DNA of 64,000 bases, taken from assembly GCA_965224235.1 (NCBI GenBank), contig CBDCYP010000002.1:1364001-1428000 (forward strand). The letters run 5' to 3'. The translations under genes and the position numbers were made by a program. How positions within the stretch are numbered: position 1 is the first letter of the stretch; each line of letters starts with the position of its first letter. The DNA comes from G958295935 sp965224235 (GTDB lineage: Bacteria > Chloroflexota > Dehalococcoidia > Lucifugimonadales > Lucifugimonadaceae). The notes under the pieces were generated by a model. It searched no databases and had not been told where the DNA came from. It saw only the letters and a program-made list of their open reading frames with translations. Positions 34,447 through 43,019 of the stretch are shown piece after piece.

Positions 34447-35547
34447 TCAGGCCGGTTCTTTGAGACCGGAGCCGGTCACGGGCACGACGACTGAATCACC
34501 GCGCCGGACGCGCCCTGAAGCGACGAGAGCTTCCACCCCGGCGAACGCAACGGCCGAGGTGGCCTCGCAATATAGCCCCTCTTCCCTTGCGAGCCGGTTC
34601 CGCCACTCAATAGTCGCGCTGTCCTGCACGGCGACCGCGAATCCCCCGGTGTGGCGTACAGCGTCGACCTGCTCGGCCAACCGCGGAGGACGTGCAACAG
34701 ATATTCCGGACGCCACCGTCATTGCCGCAGTATCAGGATCCCAGGGTTCGCCGTTGACCGCGGCCACCACGGGGCGGACGGCCTCGGCCTGAACGCAAGA
34801 TAAACGCGGAATAGAACCGATTCGGCCGGACTCGAGCAGTTCGTCGTAGCCCTTTCGCATGCCGATCAATAACGAGCCGTTACCGACCGGCAAGACAACG
34901 TGATCAATTCCTCTCCCGACGTCGGATTCCAGTTCGTAACTGGCCGCCTTCATGCCCTCCGCGAAGTAGGCGGAGTAGTTGTGGGACAGGTAGACCAGAT
35001 TATTGTCGTGCAGGAATTTCCTGGCAGCATCGGTGGCCGCTTGGCGGGGTCCGGCCACTGTGCGCAGGTCTGAGCCAAAGATTGCGATCTGATCCAGTTT
35101 GCCCTTTGCCGCGCTCGCAGGCGCGAAAACGTGCGCTTTGATGCCAGCTGCCGCTGCGTACGCCGATAGCGACGCTCCCGCGTTTCCCGAGGAGTCCTCG
35201 ACAAATTCGGATATGTTCTCTTCAAGCGCCGCCGACATGAGCACGGAACTGCCCCTGTCCTTGAAAGAGCCGGTAGCCGAGACAAATTCGAGCTTGGCGT
35301 AGAGTCCTCCAAGACCGAGTTGACGGCTTGTCCGGCGTAGCTCGATTAGAGGAGTTGCGCCCTCGCCAAGAGTGACCATCGCACCCGGATTGCTTAAGGG
35401 CAGTCTTTGTGCCCATCCGCCGGGCGGCGCTGCATATTCGACGTCGAACAGTCCACCGCACTTCGGGCAGGTGAGGACGCGCACCGTAGCGCCGTGAGCG
35501 CTACCGCACACAAGGCATGTCAACCAGAATTCTGTGTTCGTGGGCAT
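34447..35547 (-). CDS. thrC: Threonine synthase-like PLP enzyme
   Basis: A 366-residue fold-type II PLP enzyme. An N-terminal zinc-ribbon-like pair, CLVC and CPKCGG (residues 10-32), is followed by GEGATPLIELRR, the PLP lysine in ATGSFKDRGSSV, EDSSGNAGASLSAYAAAAGI and VLPVGNGSLLIGM. This order matches threonine synthase, which converts O-phosphohomoserine to threonine. Related cysteate and 2,3-diaminopropionate enzymes share it, so specificity is inferred. It stands alone, convergent with the aminotransferase. Confidence 0.85.
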   Translation of the reverse strand: MPTNTEFWLTCLVCGSAHGATVRVLTCPKCGGLFDVEYAAPPGGWAQRLPLSNPGAMVTLGEGATPLIELRRTSRQLGLGGLYAKLEFVSATGSFKDRGSSVLMSAALEENISEFVEDSSGNAGASLSAYAAAAGIKAHVFAPASAAKGKLDQIAIFGSDLRTVAGPRQAATDAARKFLHDNNLVYLSHNYSAYFAEGMKAASYELESDVGRGIDHVVLPVGNGSLLIGMRKGYDELLESGRIGSIPRLSCVQAEAVRPVVAAVNGEPWDPDTAAMTVASGISVARPPRLAEQVDAVRHTGGFAVAVQDSATIEWRNRLAREEGLYCEATSAVAFAGVEALVASGRVRRGDSVVVPVTGSGLKEPA

Positions 35548-35728
35548 CCTGTAACAATCCTGGCCGCCGACACGTCAACTATCAGGCGGCTGCTCAACCG
35601 TTCACCCCGTGCTTCCGTGCAGGTTGCGCAGGGCAAGCCGGACAAAAAGACGGGGCATCAATTTCGCAAGCGGGGCAGAGAAACGCTAGACTTGCCGATC
35701 CGGACTGTCAAATCCAGCCATCAGAGAG

Positions 35729-36235
35729 TTGCAGGGGCGCCAGTTGCAAAAAATCGATCCGCCGGACGTGATGTCGCTGGTACTTGCGGCCGTCGACGAT
35801 TCGTGGCGCGACCTGCAACGCACGCTTTCGTCGCTGACTGCACGGGAGATGGAAAAGCCCGGCGTCTGCGGCGAGTGGTCGATCAAGAACATCATCGGCC
35901 ATCTCACGTCTTGGGAAGCAAACTTGCTGATAGAAATCGCGACCGAAAAGGCGACCGAGATCGTCGATCTGGATGAGCTAAACCGGCGACAGGTGGAAGA
36001 CAAGGCCAATACGCCGGTTCGCGAGATCATGACCGACTTCGAGCAAACTCACCGGTCATTGAAAGAAGCTCTGGCCAATATGCAGAATTCAAGTTTCGAA
36101 TATGGCATGGACGTACGGCGGCGAATCGATCAGTCCACTGTCCTGCACTATCAGGAACACGACGTTCACATTCGGACTTGGCTGAGGGACCGTCGCAAGA
36201 AATCCGGATCGTCAACTGCCGGCCTGAAGAGTTAA
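35729..36235 (+). CDS. DinB/mycothiol-maleylpyruvate-isomerase-like protein
   Basis: A protein of about 168 residues with the four-helix DinB/ClbS/MDMPI look: LQRTLSSLTAREMEKPGVCG, then GEWSIKNIIGHLTSWEANLL with the first metal histidine, and HYQEHDVHIRTWL with the last. Such proteins are often thiol-dependent transferases or isomerases, or hydrolases for toxic cyclopropanes (ClbS). The start is uncertain: TTG 35729, TTG 35744 or ATG 35771. It is isolated, between the threonine synthase and a PNPOx-like gene. Confidence 0.75.
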   Translation: MQGRQLQKIDPPDVMSLVLAAVDDSWRDLQRTLSSLTAREMEKPGVCGEWSIKNIIGHLTSWEANLLIEIATEKATEIVDLDELNRRQVEDKANTPVREIMTDFEQTHRSLKEALANMQNSSFEYGMDVRRRIDQSTVLHYQEHDVHIRTWLRDRRKKSGSSTAGLKS

Positions 36236-36238
36236 CGA

Positions 36239-36718
36239 TTATTCCCGGTCCTGAGAAAAGTACCGGGGATGCCACTCTCCACCCTGCCACGAGGTGACTT
36301 TGACCGGATCGATTCTGACCAAGTAGCGGGGCCTGTCGATGGTGTGGCCGATGTATTCCACTCCAACCGGCCCAAGGTATCGGCTACCCATTTCACGGGC
36401 GATTTCCAAGGCACGACCAGCCAACATTGACGGACCGTCGGCTATATGGGCTGTCCCCTCGATACTTACCCTGGCGTGGCCGGGTCCGTCGTCCGCGCAC
36501 GACAGGAACACACGCGGTTCGCGCCGGATGTGCTCGACGAACGAGGACCGTTCCCTTGGGATGATCCACAGGGCGGCCCCGTCCCAGAAGTGCCAGATGG
36601 GCACTACGTATGGCGCGCCGTCCGGCCGCACCGTCGCCAATCGGGAGGTGATTGGCCTGCCAAGCAAGTCGTCGATCTCTGCTGCTGTCATGCCTCGTGA
36701 CGAGACCATCTCACTCAT
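36239..36718 (-). CDS. PNPOx-like split-barrel flavin/F420-binding protein
   Basis: A 159-residue split beta-barrel protein of the pyridoxamine-phosphate-oxidase superfamily: SRLATVRPDGAPYVVPIWHF near 25-45, ALWIIPRERSSFVEHIRREP, VFLSCADDGPGHARVSIEG and RYLVRIDPVKVTSW. Members bind FMN, F420 or haem and reduce varied substrates. A second split-barrel reductase lies 1.3 kb away at 38059, which makes an F420 role plausible. The precise cofactor cannot be read from the sequence. Confidence 0.85.
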   Translation of the reverse strand: MSEMVSSRGMTAAEIDDLLGRPITSRLATVRPDGAPYVVPIWHFWDGAALWIIPRERSSFVEHIRREPRVFLSCADDGPGHARVSIEGTAHIADGPSMLAGRALEIAREMGSRYLGPVGVEYIGHTIDRPRYLVRIDPVKVTSWQGGEWHPRYFSQDRE

Positions 36719-36928
36719 CTCCGGCGTGTTACCGACCCATGATGGCCGGGGCTTCTCTGAAGTATCGGCGAGCCCGGTTCAGGGGTGGGCGCCACGTGAC
36801 TCTATGCGCAAGTTCCCGGCGACCTGATCATAGCCCGCCGGGTGACCAAACGAGCCTTCGATCAACACGCGCGCCTGACCCGTACCCTGCCTTCGGTACA
36901 GAGCGATTCTCACTATGCATGTACTTGA

Positions 36929-37906
36929 TTAAGCGTCAGCGCGCCGCCACTTGCGCAAACTTACGACCTCACCGGGAACCGTTTCCGCTACCTTCGAAAA
37001 ATGGGCCGTCCAGGACACCTCTGCAACGTAGAGGTTCCCCTCTGAGTCGATTGCTATTCCGTGCGGAGCGACGAACTGGTCTGGCGCTTCTCCGAGGGTC
37101 CCTTTGCCAAACTGATTGATCATGCCGCCGTCGGGGTTATAGATCGAAACCCTTAGGCCAAGCCCGGGGACTCCGTCCTGCACCGGCGGCGGACCCATCT
37201 CACCCACGTACAGGCTGTTGTCATCCCCCTTGCCTTCGCACACCGACATCGGGTGATGAACGTGCCACTGATCGACATATTCTCCGTCCGTGGTGAATAC
37301 CTGGATCCTGAAGTTTTCGCGGTCGGCTACAACGACGCGGTCGGTACCGGACATCGCAATATTGTGAGGCAGACTGAACTGTCCCGGTCCTGTGCCGGGC
37401 TCACCCCACGACTTTATGTGGCTGCCGTCCGCGTCAAACTTGTGCACACGCGAGTTTCCGTAGCCGTCCGATACGAAAAAGTCACCGTTGGTGGGGTTGA
37501 TACATACACCGGTCGGACGGTTGAACATGCCGCCGCCCTGCCATGGCGCGGGGTTGCCGCGGTCTCCTAGCGTGAATATCACTTGGCCTTCACGAGTACG
37601 TTTTTGTACGAAGTGGCCGTCGTCATCGACGAAATACAGGTTGTCGTCGCCATCGACGGCGATCCCGTGGGGCCGGTCAAACTCGCCCTGGCCCCATCCC
37701 TCGATGAAGTTGCCGGCGCTGTCGAATACGGCGACGGGGTGAGTGCCCCGGTTAAACACGTAGACGTTGTCGTCCGAGTCGGTCGCAACTGAGGTTGCGT
37801 CGCCCCTGAACGTTACGCCCATGGGCAACTTGGCCCAATAGGCAACTGGTTCGAATTTAGTGGCGGTGGTAACCGGCGCCATAGTTGGTGGAGATGCGGT
37901 GGTCAT
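36929..37906 (-). CDS. NHL-repeat beta-propeller protein (PAL-like)
   Basis: A 325-residue propeller with NHL repeats at about 40-residue spacing: DNVYVFNRGTHPVAVFD, FDRPHGIAVDGDDNLYFVD, RPTGVCINPTNGDFFVSD, LPHNIAMSGTDRVVVAD and APHGIAIDSEGNLYVAE. It resembles bacterial relatives of peptidyl-alpha-hydroxyglycine lyase, though catalysis is not established for such proteins. No clear signal peptide is seen; the N-terminus is Thr/Pro-rich. GGAG lies seven bases before the ATG. Confidence 0.85.
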   Translation of the reverse strand: MTTASPPTMAPVTTATKFEPVAYWAKLPMGVTFRGDATSVATDSDDNVYVFNRGTHPVAVFDSAGNFIEGWGQGEFDRPHGIAVDGDDNLYFVDDDGHFVQKRTREGQVIFTLGDRGNPAPWQGGGMFNRPTGVCINPTNGDFFVSDGYGNSRVHKFDADGSHIKSWGEPGTGPGQFSLPHNIAMSGTDRVVVADRENFRIQVFTTDGEYVDQWHVHHPMSVCEGKGDDNSLYVGEMGPPPVQDGVPGLGLRVSIYNPDGGMINQFGKGTLGEAPDQFVAPHGIAIDSEGNLYVAEVSWTAHFSKVAETVPGEVVSLRKWRRADA

Positions 37907-38058
37907 TCAGGACTCCGTGGACAGGGCAACAGGCGCGTCTTGCCCCTCGATCGTTGCTGGCAAATGGTCTGTGCGCCGGCGGCTCGTGGTAATGTTTCGC
38001 GAGGCCGGGCGAGTATACACCGGCCGCGACCCGGGGCCCTTCCGGCCCGGCACGAGGC

Positions 38059-38442
38059 ATGGCGTTGGACGCCGACATCAAAGCAGCGCTCGAAAGCGAC
38101 AAGACTGTCGACATTACGACCACGGGGCGAAAGTCGGGGCGTTCAGTCCGGATTGAGACCTGGTACTACAGGTCACGCGGCAGATATTTTTTGAGCGGGT
38201 CTCCCGGCAAGCGGGATTGGCAGGCGAATCTGATCGCCAATCCGAGGATGAAGTTCCATCTGAAGGAATCCATGTCCATGACTCTGGACGCCACCGCTAT
38301 TCCGATCAGAGACGTCGCCGAGAGAAGGACGGTCATCTCCGGATTCGACAAATTCCGGGATGGGGCCGGAACATTCCTCGGGTCGGATCTCGATTCATGG
38401 GTAGAAAGCAGTCCGCTGATAGAGTTGGTATTTGACGATTGA
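38059..38442 (+). CDS. Deazaflavin (F420)-dependent nitroreductase-family protein
   Basis: A 127-residue protein of the Ddn/deazaflavin-dependent nitroreductase family: DITTTGRKSGRSVRIETWYY near 18-38, FLSGSPGKRDWQANLIANPR, and a C-terminal LIELVFDD. In this family the TxGRKSG and PG..DW..N segments contact F420. Typical length is 120-150, so the protein appears complete. It implies that the host makes or uses coenzyme F420, as many Chloroflexota do. The partner substrate is unknown. Confidence 0.88.
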   Translation: MALDADIKAALESDKTVDITTTGRKSGRSVRIETWYYRSRGRYFLSGSPGKRDWQANLIANPRMKFHLKESMSMTLDATAIPIRDVAERRTVISGFDKFRDGAGTFLGSDLDSWVESSPLIELVFDD

Positions 38443-38600
38443 CCAGTCATGCCTACCTTGGTAGACCCGAAGCGCCGCGACCCTGACCTTGACAACCGTT
38501 CACCGGACTAACAGGGCTTCGCAAGTAGACGCTCACCCGCTGCCGGGCGCGCCCTGTCCCTGAATTCATTGCTGAAGCCAATACGAACCTTCACATTCTG

Positions 38601-39941
38601 ATGGCGCAGCCAGGTTCTCTATTGCCCGCGCTGCGGATACCGCGGCTCTTTGGCCCCAACCGAATCTATCTCGGTTGGCACATCGCGTGGGTAGTGTTTC
38701 TTGCGGGCGGCCTGTCTATAGGCATGTCGCAGTACTCCTTTGGAATATTCGCGGAGCCTATGGAATCCCGATTCGGCTGGAGCCGAACGGAGTTCAACGC
38801 CGCCCTGTCGTTCGGGTTCATCTCGGGTCTTCTTGCGCCGCTGGTAGGACGGCTCATGGACAGGTACGGCGTGCGTCCCGTCCTAGTCGTGTCACTAGCG
38901 CTGATATCGTCCGGATTTCTTTTGCGCCCGCTGATTAGCGAACTGTGGCACTGGTATCTGTTTCACGCCCTCGTGTTCGCAGGATTCCCGGGGGCGACGA
39001 TGCTCGCAAGCGGCAAAGTCGTGGGCATGTGGTTTCCGATCACCCGGGGACGGATGATGGGCGCAGTTACGGCTGGCAACAACTTCGGCGGACTGACAAT
39101 GGTCCCGTTGGCGACACTTGTACTCGCAAGCGCCGGATGGGAGTGGGCTTACCTGAGTTTCGGGATCATCATGGCCGTCGTGGCCGTTGCCGCCCTGTTC
39201 ATTGTTAGAGACCGGCAGGAAGACCTGGAGGCCGAGGCGCGGCGGACTGGCAGGTTGGACATGCTCACCGGCGCCGCAAGAGTGGCTGCGCGGACGGGGC
39301 TGACCCTAAGGCAGGCCCTAAGGACCCGGACGTTTTACCTCATGACGATTGGTTTGACCGCTGCGAGCTTCACGTACCAGGGAATCCTCACGCAGATCGT
39401 CCCGCACCTCGAAACCGAGGGGTTTTCCAAAGCAGCCGCTGCAGCCGCTCTCACCCTCGTGGCCGCGATGGGCATCGGCTCCAAGATGATCTTTGGCCGC
39501 CTCAGTGAGTCAATAAGCGCCCGTCGGGCCGCCATAATCTCGGTGGCCCTTCAGGCCATCGGGGTCGGTCTCATGATCGCGCCCGGAGGAGACCTCGTGT
39601 TGTGGTCCGGCGTTTTCGTATTCGGACTGGGATTCGGCGGTCTCGGCGCGCTGATCGTCCTGTCGATTAGCGAAGCCTTTGGCCTCTACGCCTTCGGCGC
39701 CATCATGGGCATGGTAAATCTGGCAATGATCACGTCCATGACGGCTGGGCCCCTTCTTACCGGCGCCCTATTCGATGCCACGGGGAGTTACGACGCGCCG
39801 TTCGCCATCATTATCGGGATCTTCATACTGGGCGCGGTCGCGCTTCTCGCGGCTAAAAGACCGGGGCGAATGCCGGTCCACAACATAGACGAACCCAAAA
39901 GAACGCCCGAATCGGGATCGGCCAAAGCGATCGCCCGCTGA
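38601..39941 (+). CDS. MFS transporter, monocarboxylate/OFA-like
   Basis: A 446-residue carrier with about 12 helices. YLGWHIAWVVFLAGGLSIGM opens the first helix, GWSRTEFNAALSFGFISGLL and GRLMDRYGVRPVLVVSLALI form the loop 2-3 region, and GLGFGGLGALIVLSISEAFG lies in the second half. It resembles monocarboxylate or oxalate-formate type MFS proteins and the decayed gene at 22280-23541, so it could be the surviving paralogue. The ribosome site is not obvious. The substrate is not known. Confidence 0.88.
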   Translation: MAQPGSLLPALRIPRLFGPNRIYLGWHIAWVVFLAGGLSIGMSQYSFGIFAEPMESRFGWSRTEFNAALSFGFISGLLAPLVGRLMDRYGVRPVLVVSLALISSGFLLRPLISELWHWYLFHALVFAGFPGATMLASGKVVGMWFPITRGRMMGAVTAGNNFGGLTMVPLATLVLASAGWEWAYLSFGIIMAVVAVAALFIVRDRQEDLEAEARRTGRLDMLTGAARVAARTGLTLRQALRTRTFYLMTIGLTAASFTYQGILTQIVPHLETEGFSKAAAAAALTLVAAMGIGSKMIFGRLSESISARRAAIISVALQAIGVGLMIAPGGDLVLWSGVFVFGLGFGGLGALIVLSISEAFGLYAFGAIMGMVNLAMITSMTAGPLLTGALFDATGSYDAPFAIIIGIFILGAVALLAAKRPGRMPVHNIDEPKRTPESGSAKAIAR

Positions 39942-40155
39942 CGGATCCTCGGCCAATGCCCGTCGTGCTGGAAACGCGCGGCTGTCGCCCTTTCTCGTTA
40001 AAGCTCTGGAACGGAACCGGCCCGTGTTTCATTCTCACGCGCCCCGTCGATCCACCAACGTTCCTGCTCCATTCCACCGTCATCCCCGACCCCGATCGGG
40101 GACCCACGCCGCGGGTCTCGCCCTGCATCTGTTCCAACTAATTACTCAAATTTGA
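39942..40155. other. Intergenic region with dispersed-repeat remnant
   Basis: No gene. It contains the second copy of the 31-bp dispersed repeat (40078-40108) and ends in the tandem repeat array. CCCCGATCGGGG in the repeat can form a short hairpin. Confidence 0.5.
40078..40108 (-). repeat. Copy 2 of a 31-bp dispersed intergenic repeat
   Basis: On the minus strand CGTGGGTCCCCGATCGGGGT and the following 11 bases match 12442-12472, with substitutions mainly of G/A type. Both copies lie in gaps between genes. Confidence 0.5.
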
Positions 40156-40466
40156 TTCTGGCGCTTGAGAAAGTGGGTTGTCATGGCCACTTGGCGGGCC
40201 ATGCGCGGTCCAGCCCACGCTGCTTTGATGCCGATACGGTCTGAATTGACAAAAATGGGTTCTGGCGCTTGAGAAAGTGGGTTGTCATGACCATTTGGCG
40301 GGGCATGCGCGGTCCAGCCCACCCTGCTTTGATGCCGATACGGTCTGAATTGACAAAATTGGGTTCTGGCGCTTGAGAAAGTGGGTTGTCATGACCATTT
40401 GGCGGGCCATGCGCGGTCCAGCCCACCCTGCTTTGATGCCGATACGGTCTGAATTGACAAAATGAG
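40156..40466. repeat. Three tandem copies of a 104-bp unit
   Basis: Units begin TTCTGGCGCTTGAGAAAGTG at 40156, 40260 and 40364 and end with GTCTGAATTGACAAAA. Spacing is exactly 104 bp, and copies differ at only a few positions (for example GGCCACTT against GACCATTT). The third is complete up to about 40462. Within each unit GTGGGTTG can pair with CAGCCCAC and GACC with GGTC, giving a hairpin. 104 is not a multiple of 3, and the frames through it look accidental. Confidence 0.9.
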
Positions 40467-40567
40467 ATGGATCGGCGACTTGACGGGCGCCGACAGGCGA
40501 AGTTGGGCAACGCCTGCACACGGTTGGCGGCATTCCCACGCCCCGCCCCATCGGGCGCCCACAAGGA

Positions 40568-41405
40568 GGCTGTCTCAGAAATCGGCTGGCCGTTGAACTT
40601 TGTGGACTTCACACCATCATTCGAGGAGAGACAGACGCCACTGCGGCCGATGGGGCGTGATCAGATATGGATGTTGCCGCCCACCCTTGATGAGCTGATC
40701 CCCACCGACCATCCGGCGAGGTTCGCGGACGCGTACCTGGACGGTTTGGGCCGGGCTTGGGGTCGATGCAGGCGGGGACCCTATGGGAGCGCCGGCCTAT
40801 CACCCCGGGCGTCGGTCTCGCCGGCAGCGGTTGAGGGGGAAGAGACCGGCATGCTGATCACGGCGGCCGACGTGGTGGACGACCCGGCCGACCAGCCGCA
40901 GCCGGGTCCGATACTGGAGAAGGCGGAGACGACGTTGGCCGATGCGGGCTATCACTCCGGTAGCAATCTTGAGGAGTGCGCCCGAAGAGGCCAACGGGTG
41001 GTCATGCCGGAGGCGCAGGGTCGGGCGCTGGAGAGCCCGTATCACAAGGACCGTTTCGCCTACGACGAGACGAGCGGCAGCCACCGTTGCCCCGAGGGAC
41101 AAGTCGCTTCACCCGTATCAAGCGCACTGGCCAGACCCTGATGCGGCTCTACCGCGCTTGGGGCCCCGTGTCGCAGATCCTGCCCTGCCTTCGGGGTCCG
41201 TACGACGGACAGACGGCATGGGCGGGCCCTGGAGATAGGCCCGCAAAACGCAGCTCTGCGCCGCCGCCGGGCCTGGATGTCCACCGAAGAAGCCAAACGC
41301 GCCTATAAACAGAGAAAGCAGTTGGTCGAACCGGTCTTCGGGATCATCAAAGAGCAACAGCAAGCCCGGAGATTCCTGTAGCGCGGCTTACTCGTTGAGA
41401 CAAGG
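40568..41405 (+). mobile_element. Degenerate IS1182-like insertion sequence
   Basis: The left end GGCTGTCTCAG (40568) and the right end, read reversed, CCTTGTCTCAAC (41405) share TGTCTCA and probably are the terminal repeats. The transposase inside is deleted and frameshifted (separate entry). At about 840 bp it is well short of the 1.5 kb or more expected, so a large internal part has been lost. It separates the tandem repeats from a truncated lipoprotein gene. Confidence 0.65.
40602..41381 (+). pseudogene. IS1182-family transposase remnant
   Basis: The N-terminus is intact: RDQIWMLPPTLDELIPTDHP then ARFADAYLDGLGRAW. After that the expected middle is deleted and out of frame. A later piece reads EKAETTLADAGYHSGSN and KDRFAYDETSGSHRCPEGQ, and a final piece in another frame reads KQLVEPVFGIIKEQQQARRFL, which holds the last DDE glutamate. 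The element cannot transpose itself. Confidence 0.78.
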
Positions 41406-41427
41406 GCGGTTGGCGGTATTGCTTGCG

Positions 41428-41586
41428 CTATGGCAGCGGGTGTTTGAATGGTAGGCAATGAGCGCGGCGTTGACGTGGCGGTCCGGCAGCGTCGTTGTTG
41501 CAGGCCAGAGCCGCGGCGAGCAGACCGGCGCAACATAGCGCCAGAATCGTAAGGGCGCGCTCCGGTCGATTCGGAAACACATTCAT
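41428..41586 (-). pseudogene. Truncated lipoprotein gene next to IS end
   Basis: From ATG 41586 the frame encodes RALTILALCCAGLLAAALAC, a lipoprotein signal with lipobox LAAALAC, then only about 22 more residues before TAG beside the IS right end. An adjacent frame continues in a Thr/Pro-rich style (STPRSLPTIQTPAAIAQ). This looks like a secreted lipoprotein cut or shifted when the IS arrived. No functional product is expected. Confidence 0.5.
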
Positions 41587-42058
41587 GTCTTTTGGTACGA
41601 GAACCACAACCACGCGGGTTCGAATTAGACCCCGAAACACTAACTCGAGAGCCATAACAGTCTGGTTAAGCCGCGAATCCCCAGCGTCATGGGCCCACGC
41701 GTCGTCGGCCTTCACGCCGATCATGATTCAGTGCGGCGGCCTTCGAGGTACTCCCATACAGCGTCGAACCGTTCGCCGACACCCGCCAGCGACTGTGACA
41801 GATACGGCTGCGCGACCCGCCACGTAGTTGGCGTCGACACCGCCGCGTGACGCGGCCACCTCGCACTTTCCTGTTTCAACAGGCCATGGCCGAAACGTAT
41901 GTCTACGTCTCGCGCCATCCGCGGCGTTTCGACCGTGGAGCAGTCCCAACTCCTGGCCATGTCGTTTGGTCTCCTCCAGGCGTTCAGGCTCCTGCTTCAG
42001 CGCATATGGGTCACCGGGAACAAAGCGTGAACGCTACTCGCCGTCGGGAACACGTTTG
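41587..42058. other. Unassigned region between lipoprotein remnant and DUF4392 gene
   Basis: Several short open frames occur here on both strands (up to about 80 codons), but none resembles a known family or has a convincing ribosome site. One minus-strand stretch (near 41940-42020) has a coding-like pattern, EPERLEETKRHGQELGLL, interrupted by stops, possibly a gene remnant. Confidence 0.35.
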
Positions 42059-42913
42059 TTATAGACCCCGTGACGCGAGCAGGTCATGCAGGTCGCGAAG
42101 GCATACTGAATCTTCTTCCGGCGAGCGGCCGTCGACCCAATCCCTCGGTTCGGCAGACATGCCTTCGACAGCGCCGGCCGAGACTGTGTCCTTCACCCAC
42201 TGGTGACCCTGTTCGACCGACGGCAGCAAGTTCTTGCCTTTGAGCAACGAAAGAGCCGCAGCCAATCCGTACCCGCCCCAATTGGAGCAACTTGCGATCA
42301 TGAGCTTGGTAGTGGTTGTGACGCAAGGGTCGTCGGGCAACCCTTCCTGATTCGGGATGATATGTCGAAGGTTGCCCATTCCAATTTCATTGCCGCCGTC
42401 TCCGATGCCGACCGAATAGGGATGCTGATCGAACAGGTGGTCGATCTTGGCGTTGAAGGGAGAGAAGTCGAGGCCTTTCCAGTTGCGGTAGGTGCCGTCT
42501 CCGACGAGGCCCGCGCGTTCGATAGACACGAGACACGTGGGCGCCCAATCCTGAATCAACTGGTTGGCAAATCGCGACGATTCGTTATGCGTGGTCGTTG
42601 GGAATTCTATGACTTCCTTGTCACCGGCGACCGACTCCATGGCTTCTTTGGAGAACTTGTCCGTGACGTAGGCGACCTCGAATCCGATCTCCGCGAGCGC
42701 CTCGCCAATTCCAGCGGCGCCCGGGGGGCCGTCGGTTTCAGGGGCGGCGGCGGCCAGGATGTAAAAACCCGTGACGATGAGGGCTTTGCCCGGATGGTCA
42801 AGGAGCAGCTGCGCCGACTCGGTTGCAAAATCCGCCGGTAGATGGGGCCTCAGCGACGTCATGTTTCGCATGTCGTTCTGGAGGATGATGTCTTCTATAG
42901 TTGGACTGGCCAT
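42059..42913 (-). CDS. DUF4392 protein, D-glutamate cyclase C-terminal-type
   Basis: A 284-residue protein. The start is set at ATG 42913 (MASPTIEDIILQND) because earlier in-frame residues look non-coding. Motifs are GKALIVTGFYILAAAAPETD (about 44-63), TTTHNESSRFANQL, SIERAGLVGDGTYRNWKG and GIGDGGNEIGMGNL. This is the DUF4392 family, which forms the second half of animal D-glutamate cyclase (DGLUCY). The gene immediately upstream encodes DUF1445, the first half. Together they suggest conversion of D-glutamate to 5-oxo-D-proline, or a related lactamisation. Confidence 0.87.
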   Translation of the reverse strand: MASPTIEDIILQNDMRNMTSLRPHLPADFATESAQLLLDHPGKALIVTGFYILAAAAPETDGPPGAAGIGEALAEIGFEVAYVTDKFSKEAMESVAGDKEVIEFPTTTHNESSRFANQLIQDWAPTCLVSIERAGLVGDGTYRNWKGLDFSPFNAKIDHLFDQHPYSVGIGDGGNEIGMGNLRHIIPNQEGLPDDPCVTTTTKLMIASCSNWGGYGLAAALSLLKGKNLLPSVEQGHQWVKDTVSAGAVEGMSAEPRDWVDGRSPEEDSVCLRDLHDLLASRGL

Positions 42914-43019
42914 GTTCAATTTCCCGTAGCTCGCGGAGAGGACAGGGTCCTTTCCCGAATGGTTGAGCGTCGGCCGGGGCCGAACTCGTGTTTTGCAGTC
43001 ATGCGGCCGCGCATGTCGC

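Noticed and set aside
40254..40466. TTGACA at the end of each tandem unit as a promoter -35 box
   Set aside because: No TATAAT-like hexamer lies at 16-18 bp in the next unit, so a promoter array is not supported.
40156..40466. The tandem repeats as a CRISPR array
   Set aside because: Units are 104 bp and identical throughout; there are no unique spacers between short repeats.
40181..40612. Minus-strand frames reading FLSIQTVSASKQ repeatedly
   Set aside because: They run through the 104-bp tandem repeats. The repeat length is not a multiple of three, and no ribosome site or family match is present.
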